NCBI RefSeq assembly: GCF_042675745.1
Contig: NZ_JBHTJM010000008.1
Location: forward strand, 1-64,000
Origin: Pseudofulvibacter geojedonensis
GTDB lineage: Bacteria > Bacteroidota > Bacteroidia > Flavobacteriales > Flavobacteriaceae
DNA: 64,000 bases
Direction of reading: 5' to 3'
The translations under genes and the position numbers were made by a program. The notes under the pieces are model-generated. The model had not been told where the DNA came from and made no database searches. It was given only the letters and a program-made list of their open reading frames with translations. Below are positions 51,361 through 59,604 of this stretch, piece after piece; position 1 is the stretch's first letter; each line of letters opens with the position of its first letter.

Positions 51361-52578
51361 ATGAAAAAGTTATTAATATTCCTTTTTGTAGTCTCAATAT
51401 TTAATATATCTAAAGCTCAACAATTAAGTGATGTAATTGAAGAAGCATTATTGAGTAATCCTAAGATACAAGCTTTTGAATTAAAGTATCAAGTAGCAAA
51501 AGAAAAGGTTAACGAAGCTAATACTTTACCTAATACGCAATTAGGAGTTGGATATTTTGCTAGTGAACCTGAAACGAGAACAGGAGCGCAACGATTTAAA
51601 ATTTCAATAAAGCAAATGTTGCCTTCTTTTGGGGTAATATCAGCACGAGAAAATTATATTAATTCATTGGCAGATGCTGTTTATGAAGACGTAACTTTAG
51701 AAAAAAGAAAACTGATTGTATCTGTATCTCAATCTTATTATAACCTATATACAATAACAGAAAAGCAAGCTATTTTAAATGATAACATTAAACTGCTTAA
51801 AACTTATGAAGAATTAGCATTGACTTCAGTTGAAGTTGATAAAGCTTCCGCTGTTGATGTGTTAAGATTGCAAATGAGACAGAATGAATTAGAACAGTTA
51901 AAACAGGTTTTAGAGCAAAATTATTTGGCAGAACTAACAACATTTAACAAGCTACTTAATAGAGATAAAACCACAGAAGTAATAATTACAAATAAATTAG
52001 ATATCCCTTTAGAGAGTGAATTGATTAATTCAGATAATCTGGCTTTACATCCTGAGTTATTAAAATACGATAAGCTATACATCTCAGTAGAACAATCCGA
52101 ATTGTTAAATCAGAAAGAAAGTAACCCAATGTTAGGTTTTGGCTTGGATTATATAGCTGTTTCAGAACGTCCAAATATGGATTTTAGTGACAATGGAAAG
52201 GATATTCTTATGCCTATGTTAAGTGTTTCTATACCAATTTTTAATAATAAGTATAAATCTATTTCAAAACAAAATGAGTTAAAGCAACAGAAGATTTTAG
52301 TTCAAAAGGAAAGCAGATTAAACAAACTAGAAACTTTACTTGACAAAGCAATTAAAAACAGTAATTCGGCAAGAATAAGTTATAATACACAAACTAAAAA
52401 TTTGAAACAGGCAAAAGATGCTGAAAGCATTTTAGTGAAAAGCTATGAGACTGGAACCATTGATTTTAATGATGTTTTAGATGTTCAAGAGCTACAATTA
52501 AAATTTCAAATGAACCAAATCGACTCAGTAAAGAAGTATTATTTACAGAGAACCATTATTAATTACTTAACTAAATAG
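51361..52578 (+). CDS. TolC-family outer-membrane efflux protein
   Basis: A 405-residue TolC/CusC-like protein with a signal peptide (about 1-19, ending NISKA) and the two-repeat helical coiled-coil layout of outer-membrane efflux ducts (LSDVIEEALLSNPKIQAF at the start, ILVKSYETGTIDFNDVLD in the second half). It completes the CusA-CusB tripartite pump. It starts 1 bp after cusA and is followed 2 bp later by the HMA-MauE gene. Confidence 0.9.
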   Translation: MKKLLIFLFVVSIFNISKAQQLSDVIEEALLSNPKIQAFELKYQVAKEKVNEANTLPNTQLGVGYFASEPETRTGAQRFKISIKQMLPSFGVISARENYINSLADAVYEDVTLEKRKLIVSVSQSYYNLYTITEKQAILNDNIKLLKTYEELALTSVEVDKASAVDVLRLQMRQNELEQLKQVLEQNYLAELTTFNKLLNRDKTTEVIITNKLDIPLESELINSDNLALHPELLKYDKLYISVEQSELLNQKESNPMLGFGLDYIAVSERPNMDFSDNGKDILMPMLSVSIPIFNNKYKSISKQNELKQQKILVQKESRLNKLETLLDKAIKNSNSARISYNTQTKNLKQAKDAESILVKSYETGTIDFNDVLDVQELQLKFQMNQIDSVKKYYLQRTIINYLTK

Positions 52579-52580
52579 TT

Positions 52581-53306
52581 ATGAAGCATACTTATAAAAT
52601 AGTTGGAATGACTTGTGGTAATTGTAAAGCCACAATAGAGAAAAAAATAAGTGAATTGCAAGATGTTGAAAATGTTGAAGTTGATTTCGAAAAAGGAGAA
52701 GTAAGCATTTCGATGAGTAAACATATTGATATAATAGAATTGCAAAAGATATTACCATCAAAATACAGTATTTCTGAAAAAAAGTTCGTTACAACAAACA
52801 CATCAAGTTTGGAAATTCAACAAGAAAAAAGCAAGTTAGGACAGCTTAAACCACTTTTGTTAATTATTTTTTATATAACATCGGCAAGTATACTGCTACA
52901 TTTTAAAAATTGGAGTTGGAGCGATTTTATGATCGACTTTATGGGCTTGTTCTACATAGTTTTTAGTTTTTTTAAAATGCTAGATTTAAAAGGGTTCCCA
53001 GAGTCTTTTAGAATGTATGACCCCTTAGCAAAACAAGTCCCAGTTTATGGGTGGATTTACCCATTTATTGAGACAGCTTTAGGTTTAATGTTTTTAATGC
53101 GATTTGAAGTTAAAATCGCTCTAATAATTACACTTGTGGTATTAGGAATAACAACTATTGGTGTTATTAAAACACTATTAGATAAAAAATCTATTAGATG
53201 TGCTTGCTTGGGTACAGCCTTAAAACTTCCTATGACTGAAGCTACGTTTATAGAGAATGCCATTATGATAATTATGGCAATATTAATGTTATTAAATACA
53301 CTTTAA
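52581..53306 (+). CDS. HMA-domain fused to MauE/DoxX-like membrane protein
   Basis: A 241-residue fusion: an N-terminal heavy-metal-associated domain (residues 1-65, metal site MTCGNC) and a four-helix membrane domain of the MauE/DoxX kind, with a Cys pair in RCACLG near residue 211. Such fusions travel with Cus operons in Bacteroidota. The HMA part would receive Cu(I) or a similar ion; the role of the membrane part, perhaps thiol chemistry, is inferred. Confidence 0.82.
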   Translation: MKHTYKIVGMTCGNCKATIEKKISELQDVENVEVDFEKGEVSISMSKHIDIIELQKILPSKYSISEKKFVTTNTSSLEIQQEKSKLGQLKPLLLIIFYITSASILLHFKNWSWSDFMIDFMGLFYIVFSFFKMLDLKGFPESFRMYDPLAKQVPVYGWIYPFIETALGLMFLMRFEVKIALIITLVVLGITTIGVIKTLLDKKSIRCACLGTALKLPMTEATFIENAIMIIMAILMLLNTL

Positions 53307-53307
53307 T

Positions 53308-55020
53308 ATGAAAAAATATATAATTTATATCGGAATACTAATTGTTGGATTGCTCTTAGGTTGGTTGTTGTTTGGTGAATCATCTAACATTAAAAATGAG
53401 CATAATCATTCTGAAAAGGTATCAGAAAATCAGATGTGGACTTGTTCTATGCATCCACAAATTATGCAGCCAGAAGCTGGAGATTGCCCAATATGTGGTA
53501 TGGATTTAATACCTGTCGAGGCCGGTGCAGGTGGTTTAAAACCTAATGAGTTTAAATTGACTAAAAACGCAATGGCTTTAGCTAATATCCAAACTTCTAT
53601 AGTAGGAAATGTCCCTTTGGAGGGTAATACCATCAAACTATCAGGAAAGATAAAGGAAAATCAAAATACGAATGTAGTACAAGCAAGTTATTTTTCAGGT
53701 CGAATAGAACGTTTAAATATTAGTTCTGTAGGTGAAGAGGTTAGAAAGGGACAGTTATTAGCTACTATCTATTCGCCTGAATTGTTTTCAGCACAACAAG
53801 AATTAATTACAGCTTCTTCATTAAAAGATTCACAGCCTGCATTGTACAAAGCTGTTCGTAATAAATTGAAATTATGGAAAATTTCAGATCGTCAAATTAA
53901 TCAGATAGAATCATCAGGTAAAGTAATGCAAAACTTTCCTATTTATGCCACCGTTTCGGGTACTGTATCTGAAAAATTAGTTGACCAAGGTGATTATGTG
54001 AAACAGGGACAGACTTTATTAAGAATAGCTAACTTACATACTGTTTGGGCATTGTTCGATGTTTATGAAAATCAAATTGAATTATTTAAAAAGGGGCAAA
54101 ATATTACAATAACTACTAATGCTTATCCATACAAAGAGTTAAAGGGTAAGGTAGATTTTATAGACCCAATATTAAGTCAACAGACGAGGACTGCTAATCT
54201 TAGAGTAGTTTTAAATAATGAAAAAGGTGAATTAAAGGCAGGAATGTTTGTTGAAGGGATTCTAGAGAAGACAGTTTCTACATCAGAATCAAAAATAATA
54301 ATACCATCATCATCTGTAATGTGGACAGGTAAACGTTCTGTAGTGTATTTAAAAACAAACCCAAAAGAACCCGTTTTTGAAATGCAAGTTGTAAAACTAG
54401 GATTGCAATTAGGAGATAAATATGAGGTTATAGAAGGGCTTAAAAATGGTGATGAGATAGTAAGCAATGGTACATTTACTGTAGATGCGTCTGCTCAGCT
54501 ACAAGGTAAAAAATCTATGATGAATCAGAGTAATGATAGTAATGTATCAGAAGGGCAAGAAAATACTATTGAAATAGATTTTGATTCCGATGTACAAAAA
54601 TCATTTAATGGAGTTATAGACTCTTATATAGAACTTAAAGATGCATTAATTAAATCGGATGTTTTGTTAGCATCATCTAAGAGTGAAGCATTTAGAAAGC
54701 AATTAGAAAAAATACCTGTAGAGTTAAGAGATAAAACACATAACTATTGGTTTTTATTACACAGTGCATCTAAAGAGATAAATAAAAAAGCGGATTTAGA
54801 ATGGCAACGAAAAGAATTCAATATCATTTCAGATAAACTGATTGATATAGTTAAGAATATTGATGAGCTTAACGATAAGCTGTACATTCAGTTTTGTCCA
54901 ATGGCAAATAATGATAAAGGAGCTTACTGGTTGAGTAAAGAAGAGCAAATACTTAATCCGTATTTTGGTGATATGATGCTGAAATGTGGAGAAGTAAAAC
55001 AAGTAATAGAAAAACAATAA
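53308..55020 (+). CDS. cusB: CusB-type periplasmic adaptor with metal-binding ends
   Basis: A 570-residue membrane-fusion protein linking CusA and the TolC duct. After an N-terminal helix comes a heavy-metal-binding domain (CSMHPQIMQPEAGDCPICGM), then the barrel-sandwich/lipoyl and beta-barrel regions (GRIERLNISSVGEEVRKGQ, GDYVKQGQTLLRIA). A C-terminal DUF3347 domain ends with FCPMAN and a late Cys. The terminal Cys/Met-rich parts can hand metal to the pump. Same operon, 1 bp after the HMA-MauE gene. Confidence 0.92.
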   Translation: MKKYIIYIGILIVGLLLGWLLFGESSNIKNEHNHSEKVSENQMWTCSMHPQIMQPEAGDCPICGMDLIPVEAGAGGLKPNEFKLTKNAMALANIQTSIVGNVPLEGNTIKLSGKIKENQNTNVVQASYFSGRIERLNISSVGEEVRKGQLLATIYSPELFSAQQELITASSLKDSQPALYKAVRNKLKLWKISDRQINQIESSGKVMQNFPIYATVSGTVSEKLVDQGDYVKQGQTLLRIANLHTVWALFDVYENQIELFKKGQNITITTNAYPYKELKGKVDFIDPILSQQTRTANLRVVLNNEKGELKAGMFVEGILEKTVSTSESKIIIPSSSVMWTGKRSVVYLKTNPKEPVFEMQVVKLGLQLGDKYEVIEGLKNGDEIVSNGTFTVDASAQLQGKKSMMNQSNDSNVSEGQENTIEIDFDSDVQKSFNGVIDSYIELKDALIKSDVLLASSKSEAFRKQLEKIPVELRDKTHNYWFLLHSASKEINKKADLEWQRKEFNIISDKLIDIVKNIDELNDKLYIQFCPMANNDKGAYWLSKEEQILNPYFGDMMLKCGEVKQVIEKQ

Positions 55021-55034
55021 TTAAATTTTAAACA

Positions 55035-55475
55035 ATGAAAAAAGTGATTTTAAGTCTATCAATGATAGCAATGATTGGATTAACAGGATGTAATAATCAA
55101 GAAAAAAAACAAACAGAAAATGCAGCAATAGAAAACTCTAAAGAATTAGTAATAAAGGATGTTTCTTTTGGAGTTAGAGGAAATTGTGGTATGTGTAAAA
55201 ATACTATAGAAAAAGCAGCAAATAGTGTTGATGGGGTTACTAGTGCAAATTGGGATGGAAACAAAAAGAAAATAGATGTGTCTTTTGATGAGTCTAAAAC
55301 AAATTTAATGGCTATTCATAATGCTATTGCAGCTTCAGGTTACGATACAGAAAAAGTAGCTGGAAGTAAAGAAGCTTATAAAAACCTACCTGGTTGTTGT
55401 CAATACGATCATAGTATGAAAATGAATCAGTCTGGAGAAAATAAGTCAGATAATCATTCAGGTCATAATCATTAA
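55035..55475 (+). CDS. HMA-domain lipoprotein
   Basis: A 146-residue lipoprotein with lipobox LTGC (Cys near residue 19) followed by a heavy-metal-associated domain in which the metal site is NCGMC. The C-terminus has CC and a His-rich end (HSGHNH). A periplasmic metal-trapping or chaperone role in the Cus system is likely. It is the last gene of the efflux operon, closed by a terminator. Confidence 0.85.
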   Translation: MKKVILSLSMIAMIGLTGCNNQEKKQTENAAIENSKELVIKDVSFGVRGNCGMCKNTIEKAANSVDGVTSANWDGNKKKIDVSFDESKTNLMAIHNAIAASGYDTEKVAGSKEAYKNLPGCCQYDHSMKMNQSGENKSDNHSGHNH

Positions 55476-55514
55476 AAGATATAGAATAATCAACTACATT
55501 ATCGATCAAAAATA

Positions 55515-55545
55515 AAAAAGCCCAGTGATTACTGGGCTTTTTCGT
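55515..55545. terminator. Terminator after the efflux operon
   Basis: A 12-bp stem (AAAAAGCCCAGT with its complement), loop GATT, T run to the right. It is also positioned to terminate the leftward tRNA whose 3' remnant follows at 55552. Confidence 0.88.
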
Positions 55546-55549
55546 TTAT

Positions 55550-55576
55550 TAAGCGGAGAAAGAGGTATTTGAACCT
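55550..55576 (-). other. tRNA-Ser-like 3' remnant, likely attachment site
   Basis: Read leftward, this is the end of a tRNA: the T-loop start GGTTCAAAT, then ACCTC and TTTCTCCG, matching the T-stem and acceptor 3' strand of tRNA-Ser. The 5' part of a tRNA is absent on its right. The T-stem base after the loop is A, not the required C, so the element-side bases only imitate a T-arm. An integrase starts 140 bp to the right. I read it as the att site formed when an element inserted into the 3' end of a tRNA gene. Confidence 0.65.
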
Positions 55577-55675
55577 TTTGTCTTTTGATATAGTTAATTT
55601 TATTAAAACCCTTAATTGTCAATAAGTTGTTAAAAATCTTAATATCTTTTCATATCGTAATATGATATTAAAACA

Positions 55676-55703
55676 TAACTTTACTGTCAACGATTCTGTC
55701 AAC
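55676..55703 (+). promoter_or_regulatory. Integrase promoter with tandem CTGTCAAC repeats
   Basis: TAACTTTA (55676-55683), one mismatch from TAnnTTTG, is followed directly by CTGTCAAC at 55684-55691 and again at 55696-55703 (12-bp period). The repeats would overlap the transcription start, so they suit a repressor, excisionase or integrase arm site. Confidence 0.5.
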
Positions 55704-55715
55704 TGATAAAAAGTT

Positions 55716-56990
55716 ATGAGAAGTACATTTAATCTTAAAGAACCCAAGAAAGACAAGGAAACATTAATCTTGTTTTCTTCATATTTTAAAAATGAAGGGC
55801 GCAAATTTGTTTACTCTACTGGTGAATCTATTCATCCAAATGATTGGGATTTTGAAAATAAGCAACCAAAGAACCTCAACGGTAGAACTGAAAAAGCTAA
55901 TAAACAAAGAGGGATAAAAAGACAGTTAGATAGATATTCAAACTTTTTTTCAGATACTATCCAAAATTATAAATTGGCTAATCGAGAAATTATAATATCA
56001 GATGTTAAGGATGATTTTGATATTGAATTTAAGCGAACTAAATCTATATCAAGTAAATTTTTTGAGGTTTATGATATATTCTTAACAGAAAAGAAAAATG
56101 ATTATACAGAAGGCGCTAATTCACAAACAACTATAAAAAGATATGAGTATAATAAAAAGTTATTGAGTGAATTTCAAACTCATCGAAAGAAGAAGCTACA
56201 TTTTAATCAAGTTAACAAAGCGTTTTATAATTCATTTATCGACTTTTGTGTAAATCAAAAGAGTCATTCTGTTAATACACTTAGGAGAAATGTAGGTCTC
56301 TTCAAGACCTTTTTATATTGGGCTTTAGAAAATGGGCATACATATAAAACAGATTTTCAAAAATTTAAAGCTCCTAAAGCGCAACAAACAGATGAAATAG
56401 CATTAAGCTTAGTTCAAGTTCAAGAAGTGTTTGAGTTTGATTTGAGTAATAATGAACGATTAGAAAAAGTAAGAGATTTATTTGTTTTTGGTTGTGCAAC
56501 AGGTATGCGTTACGGTAATTACTCAAAAGTAGCAAAAAAAGATATTCAGAATGGTATTATAAAGGTTCGTGATGAAAAGAATAATGATAAGTCCTTAGAA
56601 GTTCCTCTTAATGATTTTTCTAGCTATATACTTAAAAAATATGAATATAAGCTGCCTAAGCTATCAAATCAGAAGTTTAATGATTATATCAAAGAAGTAT
56701 TTGAATTAATGGGATATGATGAGAATATCAAGAAGACTATTAAAATTGGTAAAGACCTAATAGAACAAATCAATCCAATGTATGAGCGTATTTCGTCACA
56801 TACGGCAAGAAGAAGCTTTATTACAATAATGAAAAACAAAAAAATCCCTGACAAAGTGATAATGAGTTATACGGGGCATAAAAGTTTGGAGGTGTTTAAT
56901 AAGTACTATAAACCAAATAATGATGATAGAAAAGGTTTTATGCAGACAGTTTGGAGATTAGAAGATGTTCCATTGAAAAAAGCTAAGTAA
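55716..56990 (+). CDS. Tyrosine recombinase (integrase)
   Basis: A 424-residue phage-type integrase of the Bacteroidota kind: an N-terminal arm-type domain, a SAM-like core-binding domain (about 110-215) and a catalytic domain. The active residues are R265 (ATGMRYG), H362-x2-R365 (HTARRS), H388 (TGHKS) and Y397 or Y398 (FNKYYK). All are intact, so the enzyme should be active. It lies next to the tRNA remnant and overlaps the next gene by 1 bp. It probably integrates and excises the element to its right. Confidence 0.93.
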   Translation: MRSTFNLKEPKKDKETLILFSSYFKNEGRKFVYSTGESIHPNDWDFENKQPKNLNGRTEKANKQRGIKRQLDRYSNFFSDTIQNYKLANREIIISDVKDDFDIEFKRTKSISSKFFEVYDIFLTEKKNDYTEGANSQTTIKRYEYNKKLLSEFQTHRKKKLHFNQVNKAFYNSFIDFCVNQKSHSVNTLRRNVGLFKTFLYWALENGHTYKTDFQKFKAPKAQQTDEIALSLVQVQEVFEFDLSNNERLEKVRDLFVFGCATGMRYGNYSKVAKKDIQNGIIKVRDEKNNDKSLEVPLNDFSSYILKKYEYKLPKLSNQKFNDYIKEVFELMGYDENIKKTIKIGKDLIEQINPMYERISSHTARRSFITIMKNKKIPDKVIMSYTGHKSLEVFNKYYKPNNDDRKGFMQTVWRLEDVPLKKAK

Positions 56991-58033
56991 TGAAAAATAA
57001 GAGAATTGGCTGCGAAATAAATATTCCTGAGGATTCAAAAGTGGTTTATATACCAATGTCCGAAGAGATGAATGAATACTTCAAAACCCAGAACGAAAAA
57101 AACTATATATTCTATCTGAAGAAATTTATTGGTGGAGAAAAAAACTATGAAATTGCTTTTGATGCGGTCAAAGATTGTATGAAAAAAGCTTTGCCTAAAG
57201 ACAGAAAAGAAAAATGCAAGTTTTGTTTGGGGTTTAGTGATGATAAAGGTGATAAATTATGTGAAAAGTATAATGCCCAAATGATGTTTACATATTTTGT
57301 TGCAGGTAATGAGTTCTTAAGAATAGTATTTAGAAATAAGTTTTTATTAACAAATAAAGTTGTTTTACAGAAGTTAACTATAAACTTTTTTGATTGTTTA
57401 CATTTTATTGAAGGTCAAGGAAAAATGTATTTTGATTTAGATAAAATGTGTCGCTATTGTCTTCATGCAGGTTTTTTATCATTATCTGAAATGTTTGCTA
57501 AATCTTCTGACCTTAATAATATAAGAGTTATAAATAATACTTTGAATGAAATAGATAGTGGTATAATTGAGAATAAAGTTTTACAAAAGGAAGATGATAA
57601 TTATTTAGAGCTTCAAAAAGAGTTTTTTGATAGTAAACTTTGTTATTATAAAAACAAGCTTTTTATTGAAGAAAAAGAAGATAAGAGTGAAATCAGTAGC
57701 GGTAATAGTAAAAAAGAAAGAAGAGTGTCAATTCCTCAATATGCTTTATATTATTATTACCTTCAGCAAAGTGGTGATTTTGGTTTTTTTGAAAATCATC
57801 CAGAAGGTAAAGTAAATGCTATTAAAGAGTTAATTGAAAAAGAAGAGTTGAAAACAACACCTAAATATTTCCAAAAAGTATATAATAAAATAGCTCATTA
57901 CAAAACAAATAGAGTTGCAAGAAATCAAATTTCTAATATAGATTTTGTTATAAATGTAATGCTTAAAGATTTTGATGAAGCTAAAAAAATAGCCATTCAA
58001 GAATTAAAAGAAGCTAAAACAAAGAATAGGTAA
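56990..58033 (+). CDS. Mobile-element protein of unknown function
   Basis: A 347-residue soluble protein whose start overlaps the integrase stop by 1 bp, implying coupled translation. An N-terminal CxxC (CKFC near residue 77) with further Cys (CEKY near 91, CRYC near 155) might bind zinc. The C-terminal region (about 240-340, RRVSIPQYALYYYYLQQ and following helices) resembles tails of other integrase-adjacent proteins in Bacteroidota. I recognise no family and infer only that it serves the element. Confidence 0.6.
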   Translation: MKNKRIGCEINIPEDSKVVYIPMSEEMNEYFKTQNEKNYIFYLKKFIGGEKNYEIAFDAVKDCMKKALPKDRKEKCKFCLGFSDDKGDKLCEKYNAQMMFTYFVAGNEFLRIVFRNKFLLTNKVVLQKLTINFFDCLHFIEGQGKMYFDLDKMCRYCLHAGFLSLSEMFAKSSDLNNIRVINNTLNEIDSGIIENKVLQKEDDNYLELQKEFFDSKLCYYKNKLFIEEKEDKSEISSGNSKKERRVSIPQYALYYYYLQQSGDFGFFENHPEGKVNAIKELIEKEELKTTPKYFQKVYNKIAHYKTNRVARNQISNIDFVINVMLKDFDEAKKIAIQELKEAKTKNR

Positions 58034-58115
58034 CTATAAATAGGTAACCGTTACTTTATGGTTACCTTGCCTTTCCTAAAATAGGTTTGTAACAAATAAT
58101 AAAAGAGATTTGTTA
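58026..58115. repeat. Iterated and inverted repeats before the HTH gene
   Basis: ATAGGTAAC occurs at 58026-58034 and 58040-58048 (14-bp period). AGGTAACC at 58042-58049 pairs with 58060-58067 as a perfect inverted repeat, and a further GTAAC lies at 58089-58093. TAACAAAT (58090-58097) pairs with 58108-58115 at the HTH start codon. Candidate binding sites or a replication/excision origin. Confidence 0.6.
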
Positions 58116-58390
58116 TGAGCAATCCATTTGAGACAATTAATGAAAGGTTGTCAAACATAGAAAACCTACTGTTAGAAATTAAAAATAAACCAGTAGAAGA
58201 AGAAAAATCAGAAAATCTTACCGTAAAAGAAACAGCAGAAATTTTAAAGGTCTCTGAGCAATCTGTACACAACTACATTAAAAGAGGCTTTTTATCAGCT
58301 CAAAAAGTTGGTAGAATACTTCTTATAAAAAGACAAGATTTAGAGAATGCTTTAGCTGAGGTTAAGTCACTTAAATATAAAAGGGCTTAA
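58115..58390 (+). CDS. Excisionase-like helix-turn-helix protein
   Basis: A 91-residue protein: a short N-terminal coiled coil (residues 6-25) and a MerR/excisionase-type HTH (TVKETAEILKVSEQSVHNYI, then RGFLSAQKVGRILLIKRQDL). Such proteins control excision or replication of Bacteroidota integrative elements. It lies between the integrase unit and rep, just after a set of repeats that may be its binding sites. The start codon sits in the second arm of an inverted repeat (58108-58115). Confidence 0.85.
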   Translation: MSNPFETINERLSNIENLLLEIKNKPVEEEKSENLTVKETAEILKVSEQSVHNYIKRGFLSAQKVGRILLIKRQDLENALAEVKSLKYKRA

Positions 58391-58432
58391 CCTCTTTTTG
58401 TTGGGATCTAAAAACCTCAAAAAAATGGTAGT

Positions 58433-59453
58433 ATGTATACATTAGCAGAAAGTGGGACAAACATAGTAGGACAAAATCACGTGATTGTCAATGGGGAAGG
58501 CTCAGACTTAAGCAAAGTAGAAGCATTAAAAGGTAGAGCAAAACGAAAGACGATTACACAAATTATGATGCTTAAATTAATAGAAATAGCTCAAGAAAAT
58601 GGAGAGACAGAATTAGAAAAATCCTATTGGAATACATATTACTGTCAACAGAACATATTTACAGCAGATGGTCGCTTATATGGAAAGTATTGTAAAAATC
58701 GTTTCTGTACTCTTTGTTGTAGTATTCGTAAGGCTGAGTTGATAAACAAATATTATCCTGTAATTAAAAACTGGGAAGAACCTTATTTTGTTACACTCAC
58801 AGTTAAGGCTTGTAAAGCAGATAAATTAAAATTATACATAAAAAAGTTTATACAGGGCTTTAAAAAGAATTACAGAAAAACATAGAAAAAGATACCAAAG
58901 AGGTAAGGGGAAGTTACTTATAGGGGTTCGGTCATTAGAGTGTAATTTCAATCCCGTGAAAAAAACATATAACCCACATTTCCATATTATCACAAAAGAC
59001 AGATATACTGCAGAGGTTTTGCTTCAGGAATGGCTTAAATTATGGACTACAAAGTTTACTAACAGAAAAGGACAAAACATCCAAAAAGTAACAAATTTAG
59101 AAAGCGGATTAATTGAAATAATTAAATATGGGAGTAAAATTTTTACAGAACCCGATTTGAAGAAAAGAGATAAAGAAACCTCAACAGCTTGTATATACAT
59201 AAAAGCTTTAGACACTATTCTAACAGCTATGAAAGGAAAACGAATATTTGATAGGTTTGGGTTTAACTTATCCAAAGAAACTAATTTAGAAAAAAGTAAC
59301 CCTAAATTACTATTTGACTATAAAGAATGGGAATATAATCTTAAAACATCCGATTGGGTAAATGTTATGACTGGTGAGTGTTTAAGTGGATATAATACAC
59401 CACCACATTTATTCGCTTTGCTTGAAAATAATATTGATATTGAAACAGAATAA
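58433..59453 (+). pseudogene. Rolling-circle replication initiator (Rep), frameshifted
   Basis: Two frames together make one Rep-like HUH protein of about 340 residues. The first (58433-58885) has the N-terminal zinc-like motif CKNRFCTLCC; the second carries the His motif YNPHFHII just after its first in-frame GTG (58956). Coding clearly continues across: read in the second frame from 58866, the sequence gives RITEKHRKRYQRGKGKLLIG and then SLECNFNP. One extra A in the A5 run at 58862-58866 explains the break. Either a true inactivating mutation, a +1 shift site or a sequencing error. Confidence 0.75.
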
Positions 59454-59484
59454 TAATAGTAGATTAAAAAATGTTATGGAAAAA

Positions 59485-59515
59485 AACACTCATCACCAAA
59501 AATGGTGAGTTTTAA
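59485..59515 (+). terminator. Weak terminator-like hairpin
   Basis: CACTCATCACC and GGTGAGT can pair with a bulge, followed by TTTTAAA. Likely the end of the rep message; the stem is imperfect. Confidence 0.4.
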
Positions 59516-59557
59516 AATATACTTATTTTTTGTAAAAAATAGTTGACGTAGTTTTAT

Positions 59558-59565
59558 TAAATTTG
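59558..59565 (+). promoter_or_regulatory. -7 promoter element of the RHS genes
   Basis: Exact TAnnTTTG (TAAATTTG), 39 nt before the start at 59605. Confidence 0.65.
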
Positions 59566-59604
59566 CCAGAATTATATTTAAGTAATTATCCACAAATCTA
59601 AACT

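Noticed and set aside
58859..58867. TTTAAAAAG as a programmed -1 frameshift signal in rep
   Set aside because: The shift required is +1, and the heptamer is not in the reading phase needed for -1 slippage; a single-base insertion is simpler.
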